Part shown: positions 16,689-24,552 of the stretch, one piece after another
Layout: each line of letters starts with the position of its first letter
Numbering within the stretch: the stretch's first letter is position 1
DNA from: Streptomyces sp. NBC_00820
GTDB taxonomy: Bacteria; Actinomycetota; Actinomycetes; Streptomycetales; Streptomycetaceae
Length of the DNA: 64,000 bases
Assembly (NCBI RefSeq): GCF_036347055.1
Contig: NZ_CP108882.1
Location: 1,798,001-1,862,000, forward strand
Reading direction: 5' to 3'
Made by a program: the position numbers and the translations under genes
Notes under the pieces: model-generated
What the model saw: the letters and a program-made list of their open reading frames with translations, nothing else
Database searches by the model: none
What the model was told of the DNA's origin: nothing

Positions 16689-17312
16689 CTACCCGGCGCC
16701 CACCATCCGCAGCACGAGGTCGGCGTAGAGCGCGCCGACCTGCTCGGGCGTGCGGGGGCCCTCCACGTTGAACCAGCGGGCCACGTCGATGCAGAGCGAC
16801 ATGACGGCGAGCGTGGTGCCCTGTACGTCCAGGACGTCGAACTCGCCGGAGGCGACACCGTCCTCGATGATCCCGCGGACCTCGGCGTCGACCTTCCGGC
16901 GCAGCGCGAGGATCTCGGTGCGGGCGTCGGGGCCGAGCGCGTCGAGTTCGTACTGTACGACCCGCGCGGTGGTGCGCCCCCCGGCGTGCCAGCGGACGAA
17001 GGAGCTGACGGCGTCGGCGAGGCGCTCGGCGGCGGTGCCCTCGCGCGCGGCGGCCGTGCGCAGGATGTCCAGGGCCCTGTCGTGACCGATGCGGCTGATC
17101 CGGTGGAGCAGCTCTTCCTTGGTCTTGTAGTGGATGTAGAGCGCGGCCGGGCTCATGCCGGCGCGGCCCGCGATGTCACGTGTCGTCGTCGCGTGGTAGC
17201 CACGCTCGGCGAAGGCCTCCACGGCTGCGACGAGCAGGCGCCGGGCCGCGTCAGGGGTGACCTCTGCCCATGGCCCGGCTTCGTCGCCGGTCGTCTCCTC
17301 CGCCGTACTCAT
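16689..17312 (-). CDS. TetR-family regulator, probably of the maoC-like gene
   Basis: A 207-residue protein with a textbook HTH (FAERGYHATTTRDIAGRAG, then MSPAALYIHYKTKEELL) and a C-terminal dimer/ligand domain ending LYADLVLRMVGAG. It is similar in layout to actinobacterial fatty-acid and steroid regulators. The ATG at 17312 is chosen; the upstream GTG/ATG near 17351 has no ribosome-binding site. The imperfect operator at 17362-17377 lies 50 bp upstream, and a perfect version fronts the maoC-like gene, so autoregulation plus control of that gene is likely. This is inferred from shared sites. Confidence 0.85.
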   Translation of the reverse strand: MSTAEETTGDEAGPWAEVTPDAARRLLVAAVEAFAERGYHATTTRDIAGRAGMSPAALYIHYKTKEELLHRISRIGHDRALDILRTAAAREGTAAERLADAVSSFVRWHAGGRTTARVVQYELDALGPDARTEILALRRKVDAEVRGIIEDGVASGEFDVLDVQGTTLAVMSLCIDVARWFNVEGPRTPEQVGALYADLVLRMVGAG

Positions 17313-17361
17313 CGCTCGCTCGCCCCTCTTCGATGACAGGACCCTCACCATACCGCCGAAG

Positions 17362-17377
17362 GTGAGCGTGCGCTTAG
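17362..17377. promoter_or_regulatory. Candidate TetR autoregulatory operator
   Basis: GTGAGC-gtgc-GCTTAG keeps one perfect half and four of six bases in the other half relative to CTAAGC-N4-GCTTAG at 16109-16124, with the same 6-4-6 geometry. Confidence 0.5.
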
Positions 17378-17394
17378 TGCGACAGGTGGGGACC

Positions 17395-17682
17395 TCAGAG
17401 CTTCTCGAAGGGGTCGTGCTCGGCCAGCAGCCGGTCCAGGCGTGCCTGGTCGACGCGGCTGACGATCTGGCCGGCCTCCTGGCGGTCCCGGATCACCTTG
17501 GCGAGGGTGAAGGTGGAGGTGACGAGGTAGAGGACGGCGATGCCGAGGAAGCCCCGCACCCAGGCGTCGGCGTCCAGCCGGAGGATCCCGACGGCGGTGG
17601 CCACCATGGCGACCGCGAAGGAGGCGACGGCCTGGCCGTAGAACGCGGCCGTGCTCTGCTGTTTGACCGGTGTGTCACTCAT
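17395..17682 (-). CDS. YiaA/YiaB-family inner-membrane protein
   Basis: A 95-residue protein with two transmembrane helices (AAFYGQAVASFAVAMVATAV, then a GFLGIAVLYLVTSTF helix) and a charged tail (RDRQEAGQIVSRVDQARLD). This matches YiaAB-domain membrane proteins of unknown function. ATG 17682 (MSDTPVKQQ) fits the family start better than the GTG-started extension from 17715. It lies between a TetR gene and an acyl-CoA dehydrogenase on the same strand, with no sign of coupling to either. Confidence 0.75.
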   Translation of the reverse strand: MSDTPVKQQSTAAFYGQAVASFAVAMVATAVGILRLDADAWVRGFLGIAVLYLVTSTFTLAKVIRDRQEAGQIVSRVDQARLDRLLAEHDPFEKL

Positions 17683-17742
17683 GGAACGAGCATCGGCGGA
17701 GGCGGCCCGCGCCACATCCGCCGAGATACTCAGGTGACGTAC

Positions 17743-18894
17743 TCAGAACGCCGAGACCCCGGTCAGGGCGCGTCCGATGAGCAGCTTCTGGATCTGGCTC
17801 GTGCCCTCGTAGAGGGTCATCACCCGGGCGTCGCGCAGGAGTTTGCCGACCGGGTACTCGTCTATGTAGCCGTAACCGCCGTAGACCTGGAGGGCGTTGT
17901 TGGCGGCGCGGACGGCGGCCTCGGAGGCGAAGAGCTTGGCCTTGGAGGACTCGACGGCGAACGGCTGCCCGCGGTCGATCAGGTCGGCGACGCGCCAGGT
18001 CAGCAGCCGGGCCGCGTCCACGTCGACGGCGATGTCGCTGATCAGTTCCTGCACCAGCTGGTGCCCTGCGATGGGCTTGCCGAACTGCTCGCGCTCACCC
18101 GCGTACCGCACGGCCGCGTCCAGCGCGGCCTGGGCTATGCCGACGCAGCCCGCGGCGACCGACATCCGGCCCTTGGCGAGCGCGGACATGGCGACGGTGA
18201 AGCCCTTGCCCTCCTCCCCGACCAGCGCCGAGGCGGGCACCCGTACGTCCTCCAGGACCAGCTCGGCGGTGGCCTGGCCGCGCAGGCCGAGCTTGCCGTG
18301 GATGGTGCGGCGGGACAGGCCGGGGGTATCGGCCGGGACGAGGAAGGCGGAGACACCCTTGTGGCCGGGGGCGTCCGTGGAGCGGGCGAAGAGGAGGACG
18401 ACGTCGGCCCAGGTGCCGTTCGTGATGAACATCTTGGTGCCGTTGATGACGTACTCGTCGCCCTCGCGGACGGCCCGGGTGGTGAGGTTGCCGGCGTCGG
18501 AGCCGGTGCCGGGCTCGGTGAGACCGAAGCAGCCGACGTGTTCGCCCGCCGTCAGCCCCGGCAGCCAGCGCCGCTTCTGCTCCTCGCTTCCCCAGGCCGC
18601 GATCGACTTGGCGACCAGCCCGAGGGACACGGAGACGATCCCGCGGACCGAGGAGTCGCCGCGCCCCAGCTCCTCGGTGACCAGGCAGTACGCGAGGTGG
18701 TCACCGCCCGAGCCGCCGTACTCCTCGTCGATGGTCAGGCCGAGGAAGCCGACCTCGCCGAGTTTCTTCACGATGCCCCGGTCGATTTCCTCGGCACGGT
18801 CCCAGGCGACCACGTGCGGGGCGATCTCCCGCTCCACGAAGTCCCGGGCGAGCTGCCGTACGGCTTCCTGTTCCTCGCTGAGTCCCAGGTTCAC
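17743..18894 (-). CDS. Acyl-CoA dehydrogenase
   Basis: A 383-residue ACAD with the usual order: N-terminal helical domain (LSEEQEAVRQLARDFVE), FGLTEPGTGSDAG for flavin and substrate, INGTKMFITNG, GLRGQATAEL, REQFGKPI, QVYGGYGYIDEYP, and the catalytic Glu in LYEGTSQIQKLLIGR. It is typical of medium- or branched-chain enzymes. The start is uncertain among GTGs at 18912, 18897 and 18894; the last has GGGGTGA at 7 nt and fits the family. It is divergent from the TetR at 18985, with an operator between them at 18941-18957. Confidence 0.85.
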   Translation of the reverse strand: MNLGLSEEQEAVRQLARDFVEREIAPHVVAWDRAEEIDRGIVKKLGEVGFLGLTIDEEYGGSGGDHLAYCLVTEELGRGDSSVRGIVSVSLGLVAKSIAAWGSEEQKRRWLPGLTAGEHVGCFGLTEPGTGSDAGNLTTRAVREGDEYVINGTKMFITNGTWADVVLLFARSTDAPGHKGVSAFLVPADTPGLSRRTIHGKLGLRGQATAELVLEDVRVPASALVGEEGKGFTVAMSALAKGRMSVAAGCVGIAQAALDAAVRYAGEREQFGKPIAGHQLVQELISDIAVDVDAARLLTWRVADLIDRGQPFAVESSKAKLFASEAAVRAANNALQVYGGYGYIDEYPVGKLLRDARVMTLYEGTSQIQKLLIGRALTGVSAF

Positions 18895-18940
18895 CACGAG
18901 ATCACCCCACACCAGACAGATCTTGAAAACCGTACATTTA

Positions 18941-18957
18941 AATTAGCAGTGCTAGTT
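18941..18957. promoter_or_regulatory. TetR operator in the ACAD/TetR divergent promoter
   Basis: AATTAGC-agt-GCTAGTT is a 7-3-7 inverted repeat with one mismatch, in an AT-rich intergenic stretch. A second site with the same architecture lies at 25981-25997 ahead of the aldehyde dehydrogenase operon. Confidence 0.7.
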
Positions 18958-18984
18958 TCCTGTCGCAGCCCTACTATGTGCGCC

Positions 18985-19632
18985 ATGGCCCGACCGCGCA
19001 AGCCCCTCCTCAGCACCGACCGGATCGTCCAGACGGCCCAGGAACTCGTGGACGCGGAGGGCCTGGCGGCCGTCTCGACCCGCCGGCTCGCCGCCGAGCT
19101 GGGGGTGAGCGGGCCCTCGCTCTACAACCACTTCCGCACCAAGGACGAGATCCTGGAGGCGGTCGCGGACTCGGTGAGCGGCCTGGTCGACCTGGCGATG
19201 TTCGAGGACGGCCGGGACTGGCGGACCGCGCTGCACGACTGGGCGGTCTCCTACCGGGCCGCCCTGCGCGCCCACCCGAACATCGTCCCGGTCCTCGCCC
19301 GCGGCCCCGGCCGGCGCCCGGCGGCCCTGCGGCTGGCCGACGCCGTGTACGGCGCGATGGTCGACGCCGGCTGGCCGCCGGCCCAGGCGACCAGCATCGG
19401 CGCGCTGATGCGTTACTTCATCATGGGTTCCGCGCTCGGCTCCTTCGCCGGGGGCTTCGTCGACGACGCGAGCGCCTACGACCCGGCCGACTATCCCCAC
19501 CTCGGCCAGGCGCACCTGCTCGCCGAGCGGCAGGAGGAGGTCGACGACCGGGCCTTCGAGGCGGGGCTCTCGGCACTGCTGGACGGGCTGGCCGGCCAGT
19601 TCGAACGGGTACGGCAGACCGAGCGGCGATAG
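18985..19632 (+). CDS. TetR-family regulator divergent from acyl-CoA dehydrogenase
   Basis: A 215-residue protein. The N-terminal HTH reads LAAVSTRRLAAELGVSG, then PSLYNHFRTKDEIL. The C-terminal domain (RYFIMGSALGSFAGGFVDD) has the glycine-rich helix common in FadR-like TetRs. ATG 18985 has no Shine-Dalgarno sequence but lies about 8 nt past TACTAT (18972-18977), so the mRNA may be leaderless. An in-frame ATG at 18976 overlaps that -10. Shared palindromes suggest that it controls the divergent dehydrogenase and the distant aldehyde/alcohol dehydrogenase operon. Confidence 0.85.
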   Translation: MARPRKPLLSTDRIVQTAQELVDAEGLAAVSTRRLAAELGVSGPSLYNHFRTKDEILEAVADSVSGLVDLAMFEDGRDWRTALHDWAVSYRAALRAHPNIVPVLARGPGRRPAALRLADAVYGAMVDAGWPPAQATSIGALMRYFIMGSALGSFAGGFVDDASAYDPADYPHLGQAHLLAERQEEVDDRAFEAGLSALLDGLAGQFERVRQTERR

Positions 19633-19673
19633 TTCGGCCGGCGCCGAAGCGTCGGGGGCCCATGCTGGGACAC

Positions 19674-20456
19674 ATGACCGCCGAGGACTCCAGGACCACC
19701 GGGAACTCCGGTATCACCGGGAACTCCAGGGGCTCACGGGGCTCCCGCGGCCCCAGGGACCCCCGGGCCGCCGGTGTCGCGTCCTTCGCCGCACTGCTCG
19801 CCGACGAGACCCGGGCCGCGTGCCTGCTCGCGCTGCTGGACGGGCGCGCCTGGACCGCCGGCGAGCTGGCCCGGCACGCCCGGGTGGCCCCGTCCACGCT
19901 GAGCGAGCACCTGGGCAAGCTGGTCGCGGGCGGGATGCTCACGGAGGAACGGCAGGGGCGGCACCGGTACGTCCGGCTGGCCGACGCCCGCGTGGCACAG
20001 CTGGTCGAGGACCTGGTCGCACAGGTGCCGGGCGACGCGGTGGTACGACCGCGCACCCTGCGGGAGTCGAGTGCCGGCTCCGCGATGGCGCGCGGCCGCA
20101 CCTGCTACGACCATCTCGCCGGGCGGCTCGGCATCGCGCTCACCGAAGCACTGACCGCGCGGGGGCTGCTGCGGCAGGACACCGGGTTCGCGCTCACGGA
20201 CGCGGGGGTGGAGTGGTTCGGCAGCCAGGGGATCGCCCTCGACCGCGGGGGGCGCCGCCCGCTGGCCCGCGCCTGCGTCGACTGGACCGAGCGCAGACCG
20301 CACCTGGCGGGCGTGGCGGGGGCCGCGCTGTGCCGGCACGCCCTGGACACGGGGTGGTGCGTGCGCATCGGGTCCGAGCGTGCGGTCCGGGTGACCCCGT
20401 CGGGGGAGCGGGAGCTGCGGGAGCTGTTGGGCATCGAAGCGGAGGTGCTGGGGTGA
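19674..20456 (+). CDS. ArsR-type helix-turn-helix transcriptional regulator
   Basis: A 260-residue protein. After a low-complexity N-terminus (repeats of TGNS and GSRG) comes a winged-helix domain: FAALLADETRAACLLALLDG, WTAGELARHARVAPSTLSEH, LVAGGMLTEERQGRHRYV. The C-terminal half (ARGRTCYDHLAGRLGIAL; EWFGSQGIAL; CVDWTERRPHLAG) matches the extension seen in a family of actinobacterial ArsR regulators. CYDH and CVDWTERR are typical, with no obvious metal site. ATG 19662 is an alternative start 12 bp upstream. No target can be deduced, and the MITE lies just downstream. Confidence 0.75.
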   Translation: MTAEDSRTTGNSGITGNSRGSRGSRGPRDPRAAGVASFAALLADETRAACLLALLDGRAWTAGELARHARVAPSTLSEHLGKLVAGGMLTEERQGRHRYVRLADARVAQLVEDLVAQVPGDAVVRPRTLRESSAGSAMARGRTCYDHLAGRLGIALTEALTARGLLRQDTGFALTDAGVEWFGSQGIALDRGGRRPLARACVDWTERRPHLAGVAGAALCRHALDTGWCVRIGSERAVRVTPSGERELRELLGIEAEVLG

Positions 20457-20637
20457 ACGGCCCCGGGGCGACGGTGGGCCGACACCCGCCACCCGGGGAG
20501 CGGGTGGGCCGGCACCCGGCGCCCGGGGGAACCGGCGGGCCGGTACCGGCCGCCACGGGAACGAATGGGCCGGCAGCCGGCGCGGCTGCGGTGATCACGT
20601 CCGAATTCCGCTGGTCGTCGGCTGTCTCCGTCCCTAG

Positions 20638-20792
20638 GGGGTGTCGTTTGGATCAGGTCGGATCAGGCCGCGGCGTCCGGTGCGGTGCCTCGCAAGGTGG
20701 AGGATCTGCCGCGTACTGGACCGGCTGATCCGACAACGCGGCGAGGTGCCGTGCCGGGCGTCGCGGACCCGAGCTGATCCAAACGACACCCC
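20638..20792. mobile_element. MITE-like element with 19-bp terminal inverted repeats
   Basis: A 155-bp non-coding element bounded by perfect 19-bp inverted repeats (ggggtgtcgtttggatcag at 20638-20656 and its complement at 20774-20792). The flanking CTAG at 20634-20637 and 20793-20796 is a 4-bp target duplication of the kind made by IS5-family elements. An inner inverted repeat (about 20657-20670 against 20722-20734) makes the whole RNA or DNA fold as a long hairpin. It ends 14 bp before the next start codon. The rest of the 350-bp gap (20457-20633) is GC-rich with no visible gene. Confidence 0.85.
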
Positions 20793-20806
20793 CTAGCCTC
20801 GGGAGC

Positions 20807-21814
20807 ATGATGAACTCCACCTCACGTCAGCGGCTGCTCCCCGTCGCCGCGGCTGTCGTCACGGTCGTGCTGTGGGCCTCGGCGTTCGTGGCGATCCGCC
20901 GCGCGGGAGACGCCTACGCGCCGGGAGCGCTGGCCCTCGGGCGGCTGCTCGCCGGAACGGTCGCGCTGGGGCTGATATGCGCCGTACGACGGGAGGGGTG
21001 GCCGCCCCGGTCGGCGTGGCGGGGGATCCTGCTGTCGGGCGTGCTGTGGTTCGGGTTCTACATGGTGGCCCTGAACTGGGGCGAGCGGGAGGTGGACGCG
21101 GGGACCGCGGCTCTCGTGGTGAACATCGGCCCGCTGCTGATCGCACTGCTCGGTGCGCGGCTGCTCGGTGATCCGATGCCGCCCCGGCTGCTCGCGGGAA
21201 TGGCCGTGTCGTTCGCGGGCGCGGTGACCGTGGGGGTGTCGATGTCGGCCGGGGGCGACGGGGCCTCCCTGCTCGGGGTGGTGCTGTGCCTGCTCGCGGC
21301 GGCGGCTTACGCCTGCGGGGTCGTGGCGCAGAAGCCAGCGCTCGGGCGGGCGAGCGCTCTGCAGGTGACGACCTTCGGGTGTGCCGTGGGTACCGTGATC
21401 TGCCTGCCGTTCGCCGGGCATTTGGTGAGCCAGGCGGCGCACGCACCCCTGGCGGCGACCCTCGACATGGTGTACCTGGGTGTCTTTCCGACCGCGCTCG
21501 CCTTCACCACCTGGGCCTACGCCCTGGCGCGCACCACCGCGAGCCGGATGGGGGCGACGACGTACGCCGTGCCGGCGCTGGTCGTGCTGATGTCGTGGCT
21601 GGTGCTGGGCGAGGTGCCGGGGCCGCTCACGCTGGGCGGCGGTGCGCTGTGTCTGGCGGGCGTGGCCGTGTCGCGGACCCGGCCCCAGGGCCAGGACCGG
21701 TCGCGGTGGGGATCGCGGGCACAGGGACGGGAACGGCCGGCGGGGACCGCGGCCACGGAGGTCACTCCGCAGCCGCGGCCCGAGGAGGCGCCGGAAGCGG
21801 GGTCAGCGCGGTGA
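20807..21814 (+). CDS. EamA/DMT-family transporter
   Basis: A 335-residue protein with ten predicted transmembrane helices in two EamA repeats. Repeat 1 includes VTVVLWASAFVAIRRAG and NIGPLLIALLGARLLGD; repeat 2 includes FPTALAFTTWAYALARTTAS and PALVVLMSWLVLGEVPG. The C-terminal tail is long, hydrophilic and Arg/Pro-rich. DMT permeases export small metabolites or drugs, and no substrate is indicated. The start is a double ATG (20807, 20810) with CTCGGGAG just upstream, only 14 bp beyond the MITE, so the element may have replaced or become the promoter. The 3' end overlaps the convergent MFS gene by 12 bp. Confidence 0.85.
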   Translation: MMNSTSRQRLLPVAAAVVTVVLWASAFVAIRRAGDAYAPGALALGRLLAGTVALGLICAVRREGWPPRSAWRGILLSGVLWFGFYMVALNWGEREVDAGTAALVVNIGPLLIALLGARLLGDPMPPRLLAGMAVSFAGAVTVGVSMSAGGDGASLLGVVLCLLAAAAYACGVVAQKPALGRASALQVTTFGCAVGTVICLPFAGHLVSQAAHAPLAATLDMVYLGVFPTALAFTTWAYALARTTASRMGATTYAVPALVVLMSWLVLGEVPGPLTLGGGALCLAGVAVSRTRPQGQDRSRWGSRAQGRERPAGTAATEVTPQPRPEEAPEAGSAR

Positions 21815-23128
21815 ACGCGCCCTGTCCGCCAGGATCTTGATGGACACCAGGGCGATGACCGCGAGCCCTGCGATGTAGCCGGACACCGCCATCGAGGTGC
21901 CCGTCGACTCCAGCAGCAGCACCATCACGAAGGGCGCGAGACCGCCGCCGAACACGGCCGCGATCTGGTAGCCGAGCGAGGCGCCTGTGTAGCGCATCTC
22001 CGGCGTGAACAGCTCGGCGAACAGGGCCGCCTGGGGGCCGTACATGATGCTGAGGAAGCAGCTGGCGACGAAGGTGCCGACCGCCAGCCACAGCAGCGAA
22101 CCGGTGTCGATGAGCAGGAACATGGGCACGGCCCACAGCCCGATGCCGGCCGCGCCGAACGCGTAGATCCGGATGCGGCCGATGCGGTCGGAGAGCGCGG
22201 CGGAGGCCGGGATCAGGATCAGTTGGGTGAGGCTGACGCAGAGCGAGACGGTGAGCACGGCGTCGCGCTTCATGCCGAGGTCGCGGGTCGTGTAGTCCAG
22301 GACACCGGTGATCAGGATGTAGAAGGTGGCGGTGTTGACGGCGAAGGAGCCGCCGGCGAGGAACACCGTGCCGAGGTGGTCACGGACGATGCTGCGCAGC
22401 GGCGAGGTGTGCCCGGACTTCTCCTTCTCGGCCAACGCCTTCTCGGCGGCGCAGAATTCGGGTGTCTCCTCGACCCTGGTGTGGATGTACCGGGCGAGGG
22501 CGAGGACGAACAGGCCGACGACGAAGGGGATGCGCCAGCCCCAGGAGGCGAAGGCGGAGTCCGTGGTGAACGCCCCGGCCAGCAGGAAGACCGTGTTCGC
22601 GGTCACCACGCCGATGGGTACGCCGAGTTGGACGAGGCTGCCGTAGACACCGCGCTTGCCCTCGGGGGCGTACTCGGTGGCCAGCAGCATCGCGCCGCCC
22701 CACTGGGCGCCGACCGCGATGCCCTGTACGACGCGGAGGGTGACGAGCAGGATCGGCGCGGCGACGCCGATGGTGTCGTACGTCGGCAGCAGGCCGATGC
22801 CCGTGGTGGCCAGACCCATGAACGTGAGCGCGAGCACCAGCATGGGCTTGCGGCCGTGCCTGTCGCCGAGGTGGCCCGCGATGATCCCGCCGATCGGGCG
22901 GGCGAGGAAGCCGACGGCGAAGGTGGCGAAGGAGGCGAGCACTCCGGCGGTGGAACTGCCGGACGGGAAGTAGAGGCCGCCGAGAACGAGGGCGGCGGCG
23001 ATACCGAAGACGAAGTAGTCGTACCACTCGACGGCCGACGCGAGCGCGGCGGCCGTGGCGACCCGGCGGCGGTTCCGGGCGGCGGGAGCGGTGGTCGTGA
23101 GCGGCTGGGCGGAAGGTGCCGTGTCCAT
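21803..23128 (-). CDS. MFS transporter, metabolite:H+ symporter (MHS) family
   Basis: A 441-residue protein with 12 helices. The MHS signatures are clear: SAVEWYDYFVFGIAAALV at the first helix, GFLARPIGGIIAGHLGDRHG with the MFS loop motif, RVVQGIAVGAQWGGA, and LFAELFTPEMRYTG. Relatives carry proline/betaine, shikimate, ketoglutarate or citrate with protons. ATG 23128 removes a Pro/His-rich extension that is out of character. An ACCGGACGGT-type palindrome at 23209-23226 lies 81 bp upstream. The cargo is unknown; the neighbouring dehydrogenases suggest an organic acid. Confidence 0.85.
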   Translation of the reverse strand: MDTAPSAQPLTTTAPAARNRRRVATAAALASAVEWYDYFVFGIAAALVLGGLYFPSGSSTAGVLASFATFAVGFLARPIGGIIAGHLGDRHGRKPMLVLALTFMGLATTGIGLLPTYDTIGVAAPILLVTLRVVQGIAVGAQWGGAMLLATEYAPEGKRGVYGSLVQLGVPIGVVTANTVFLLAGAFTTDSAFASWGWRIPFVVGLFVLALARYIHTRVEETPEFCAAEKALAEKEKSGHTSPLRSIVRDHLGTVFLAGGSFAVNTATFYILITGVLDYTTRDLGMKRDAVLTVSLCVSLTQLILIPASAALSDRIGRIRIYAFGAAGIGLWAVPMFLLIDTGSLLWLAVGTFVASCFLSIMYGPQAALFAELFTPEMRYTGASLGYQIAAVFGGGLAPFVMVLLLESTGTSMAVSGYIAGLAVIALVSIKILADRARSPR

Positions 23129-23208
23129 GCGTGCACACTCCGGGGATGCGGGGACGGGGGTACGAGGGTGGGGATGCGGGGGTGGGGGGTGGCTCGGGTG
23201 CGGGGAAC

Positions 23209-23226
23209 GTACTGACCGGACGGTAT
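23209..23226. promoter_or_regulatory. TetR-type palindrome upstream of the MHS transporter
   Basis: GTACTGACCGGACGGTAT matches ATACCGACCGGTCGGCAT (2743-2760) at 14 of 18 positions and keeps the dyad. Confidence 0.5.
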
Positions 23227-23377
23227 GAGCGTCAACGGGTCGCGCAGCAGCAGTTTTACCTGTACATGGCATCGACAGCGCTGGCCGGACATGCGACCGG
23301 ACATGCCGAGGGCCCCGGCCGCGCCAGGGGCCGGGGAGGGCGGAGAGGGGCCGGGGAACCGGAGTCGGGAAGGGGGG

Positions 23378-24460
23378 CTAGAAGATCACCAGGGCTCGGC
23401 CGCCCTTGCCGGCGAGCATGTTGTCGAAGGCGGCCGGGATGTCCTCCAGGCCGATCCGTTCGGTGACGAGGCCGGAGAGGTCCAGCCGGCCCTGCCGTAC
23501 GTGCTCCGCGAGCACCGGCACGTCGCGGGCGGGGTCGGTGTTGCCGTAGACGCAGCCGGACAGGGTGCGGCCCCAGTGGAAGATCTCCAGGGCGTTGAAG
23601 GTGACCTCCTGGTCCTTGCCGCCGATGCCGACGACGGTGGTACGGCCGCCCCGGCGGGTGGAGTCCCAGGCGGCGCGGATGGTGACGGCCCGGCCCACGC
23701 ACTCCACGGCCACGTCGACGCCCTGCTTGCCGGTGAGTCCGCGGATCTCACGGGCGGTCTGCTCGGAGGCGAGGACGTAGTCGGTGGCCCCGGCGCGGCG
23801 GGCCAGTTCCTCCTTCTCGGGGGAGACGTCGACGGCGATGACACGGGAGGCGCCCGCGATGCGGGCCGACTGCAGAGCGGCCAGGCCCACTCCCCCGACA
23901 CCGAACACCGCGACCGTCTCGCCGGGCTGGACCCGTGCCGAGTGGTGGACCGCGCCGTAGCCGGTGAGGACGGCGCAGCCGAGGAGGGCCGCGTCGGTGA
24001 GCGGGATGCCGTCGGGCAGGGGCAGGACGCAAGACGCGGATACCACCGTCTCCTCGGCGAACGCGGCTACGTTCAGGCCGGGGTGGAGGTCGGTGCCGTC
24101 GGTGGTGCGGGCGTAGACGTCGGCGGCGCCGTTGAGGGCGTTGGCGCAGAGCCAGACCTCGCCGAGCGTGCAGGCGTGGCATGTTCCGCAGGAGGGCGCC
24201 CAGTTGAGGACGACGTGGGCGCCGGGTGCCACGTGGGTGACGCCCTCTCCCACGGCGACGACCGTGCCGGCGCCCTCGTGGCCGAGGACCGCGGGGACCG
24301 GCACCCGCATGGTGCCGTTGGACAGGGACAGGTCGGAGTGGCACACCCCGGCGGCGGCGAGGCGCACCCGGACCTGTCCTGGGCCGGGGTCGGGCAGCTC
24401 GATGCGGGTGACCTCCAGGGGTGCGCCGACGGCGGGCAGGACGGCGGCTCGTACGGCCAT
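23378..24460 (-). CDS. Zinc-dependent alcohol dehydrogenase (MDR family)
   Basis: A 360-residue medium-chain dehydrogenase. Catalytic zinc ligands are CHSD near the N-terminus and GHEGAGTVVAVG. The structural zinc lobe is partly kept in CGTCHACTLGEVWLC. The nucleotide-binding fold has VFGVGGVGLAALQ and VIAVDVS, whose Asp favours NAD. It ends in IPAAFDNMLAGKGGRALVIF. ATG 24460 has AAGGGAG upstream. It follows the aldehyde dehydrogenase on the same strand after 92 bp, so the pair likely oxidises a primary alcohol to the acid through the aldehyde. The substrate is not determined. Confidence 0.85.
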   Translation of the reverse strand: MAVRAAVLPAVGAPLEVTRIELPDPGPGQVRVRLAAAGVCHSDLSLSNGTMRVPVPAVLGHEGAGTVVAVGEGVTHVAPGAHVVLNWAPSCGTCHACTLGEVWLCANALNGAADVYARTTDGTDLHPGLNVAAFAEETVVSASCVLPLPDGIPLTDAALLGCAVLTGYGAVHHSARVQPGETVAVFGVGGVGLAALQSARIAGASRVIAVDVSPEKEELARRAGATDYVLASEQTAREIRGLTGKQGVDVAVECVGRAVTIRAAWDSTRRGGRTTVVGIGGKDQEVTFNALEIFHWGRTLSGCVYGNTDPARDVPVLAEHVRQGRLDLSGLVTERIGLEDIPAAFDNMLAGKGGRALVIF

Positions 24461-24552
24461 GGCTCGGGAACTCCCTTGGAACCGGGGGACGGGGAACGGG
24501 AGAGGCTCGCTCTGAAGGCTTTCAGAGGTGATGGGACTTGACCTGAAGGCGC

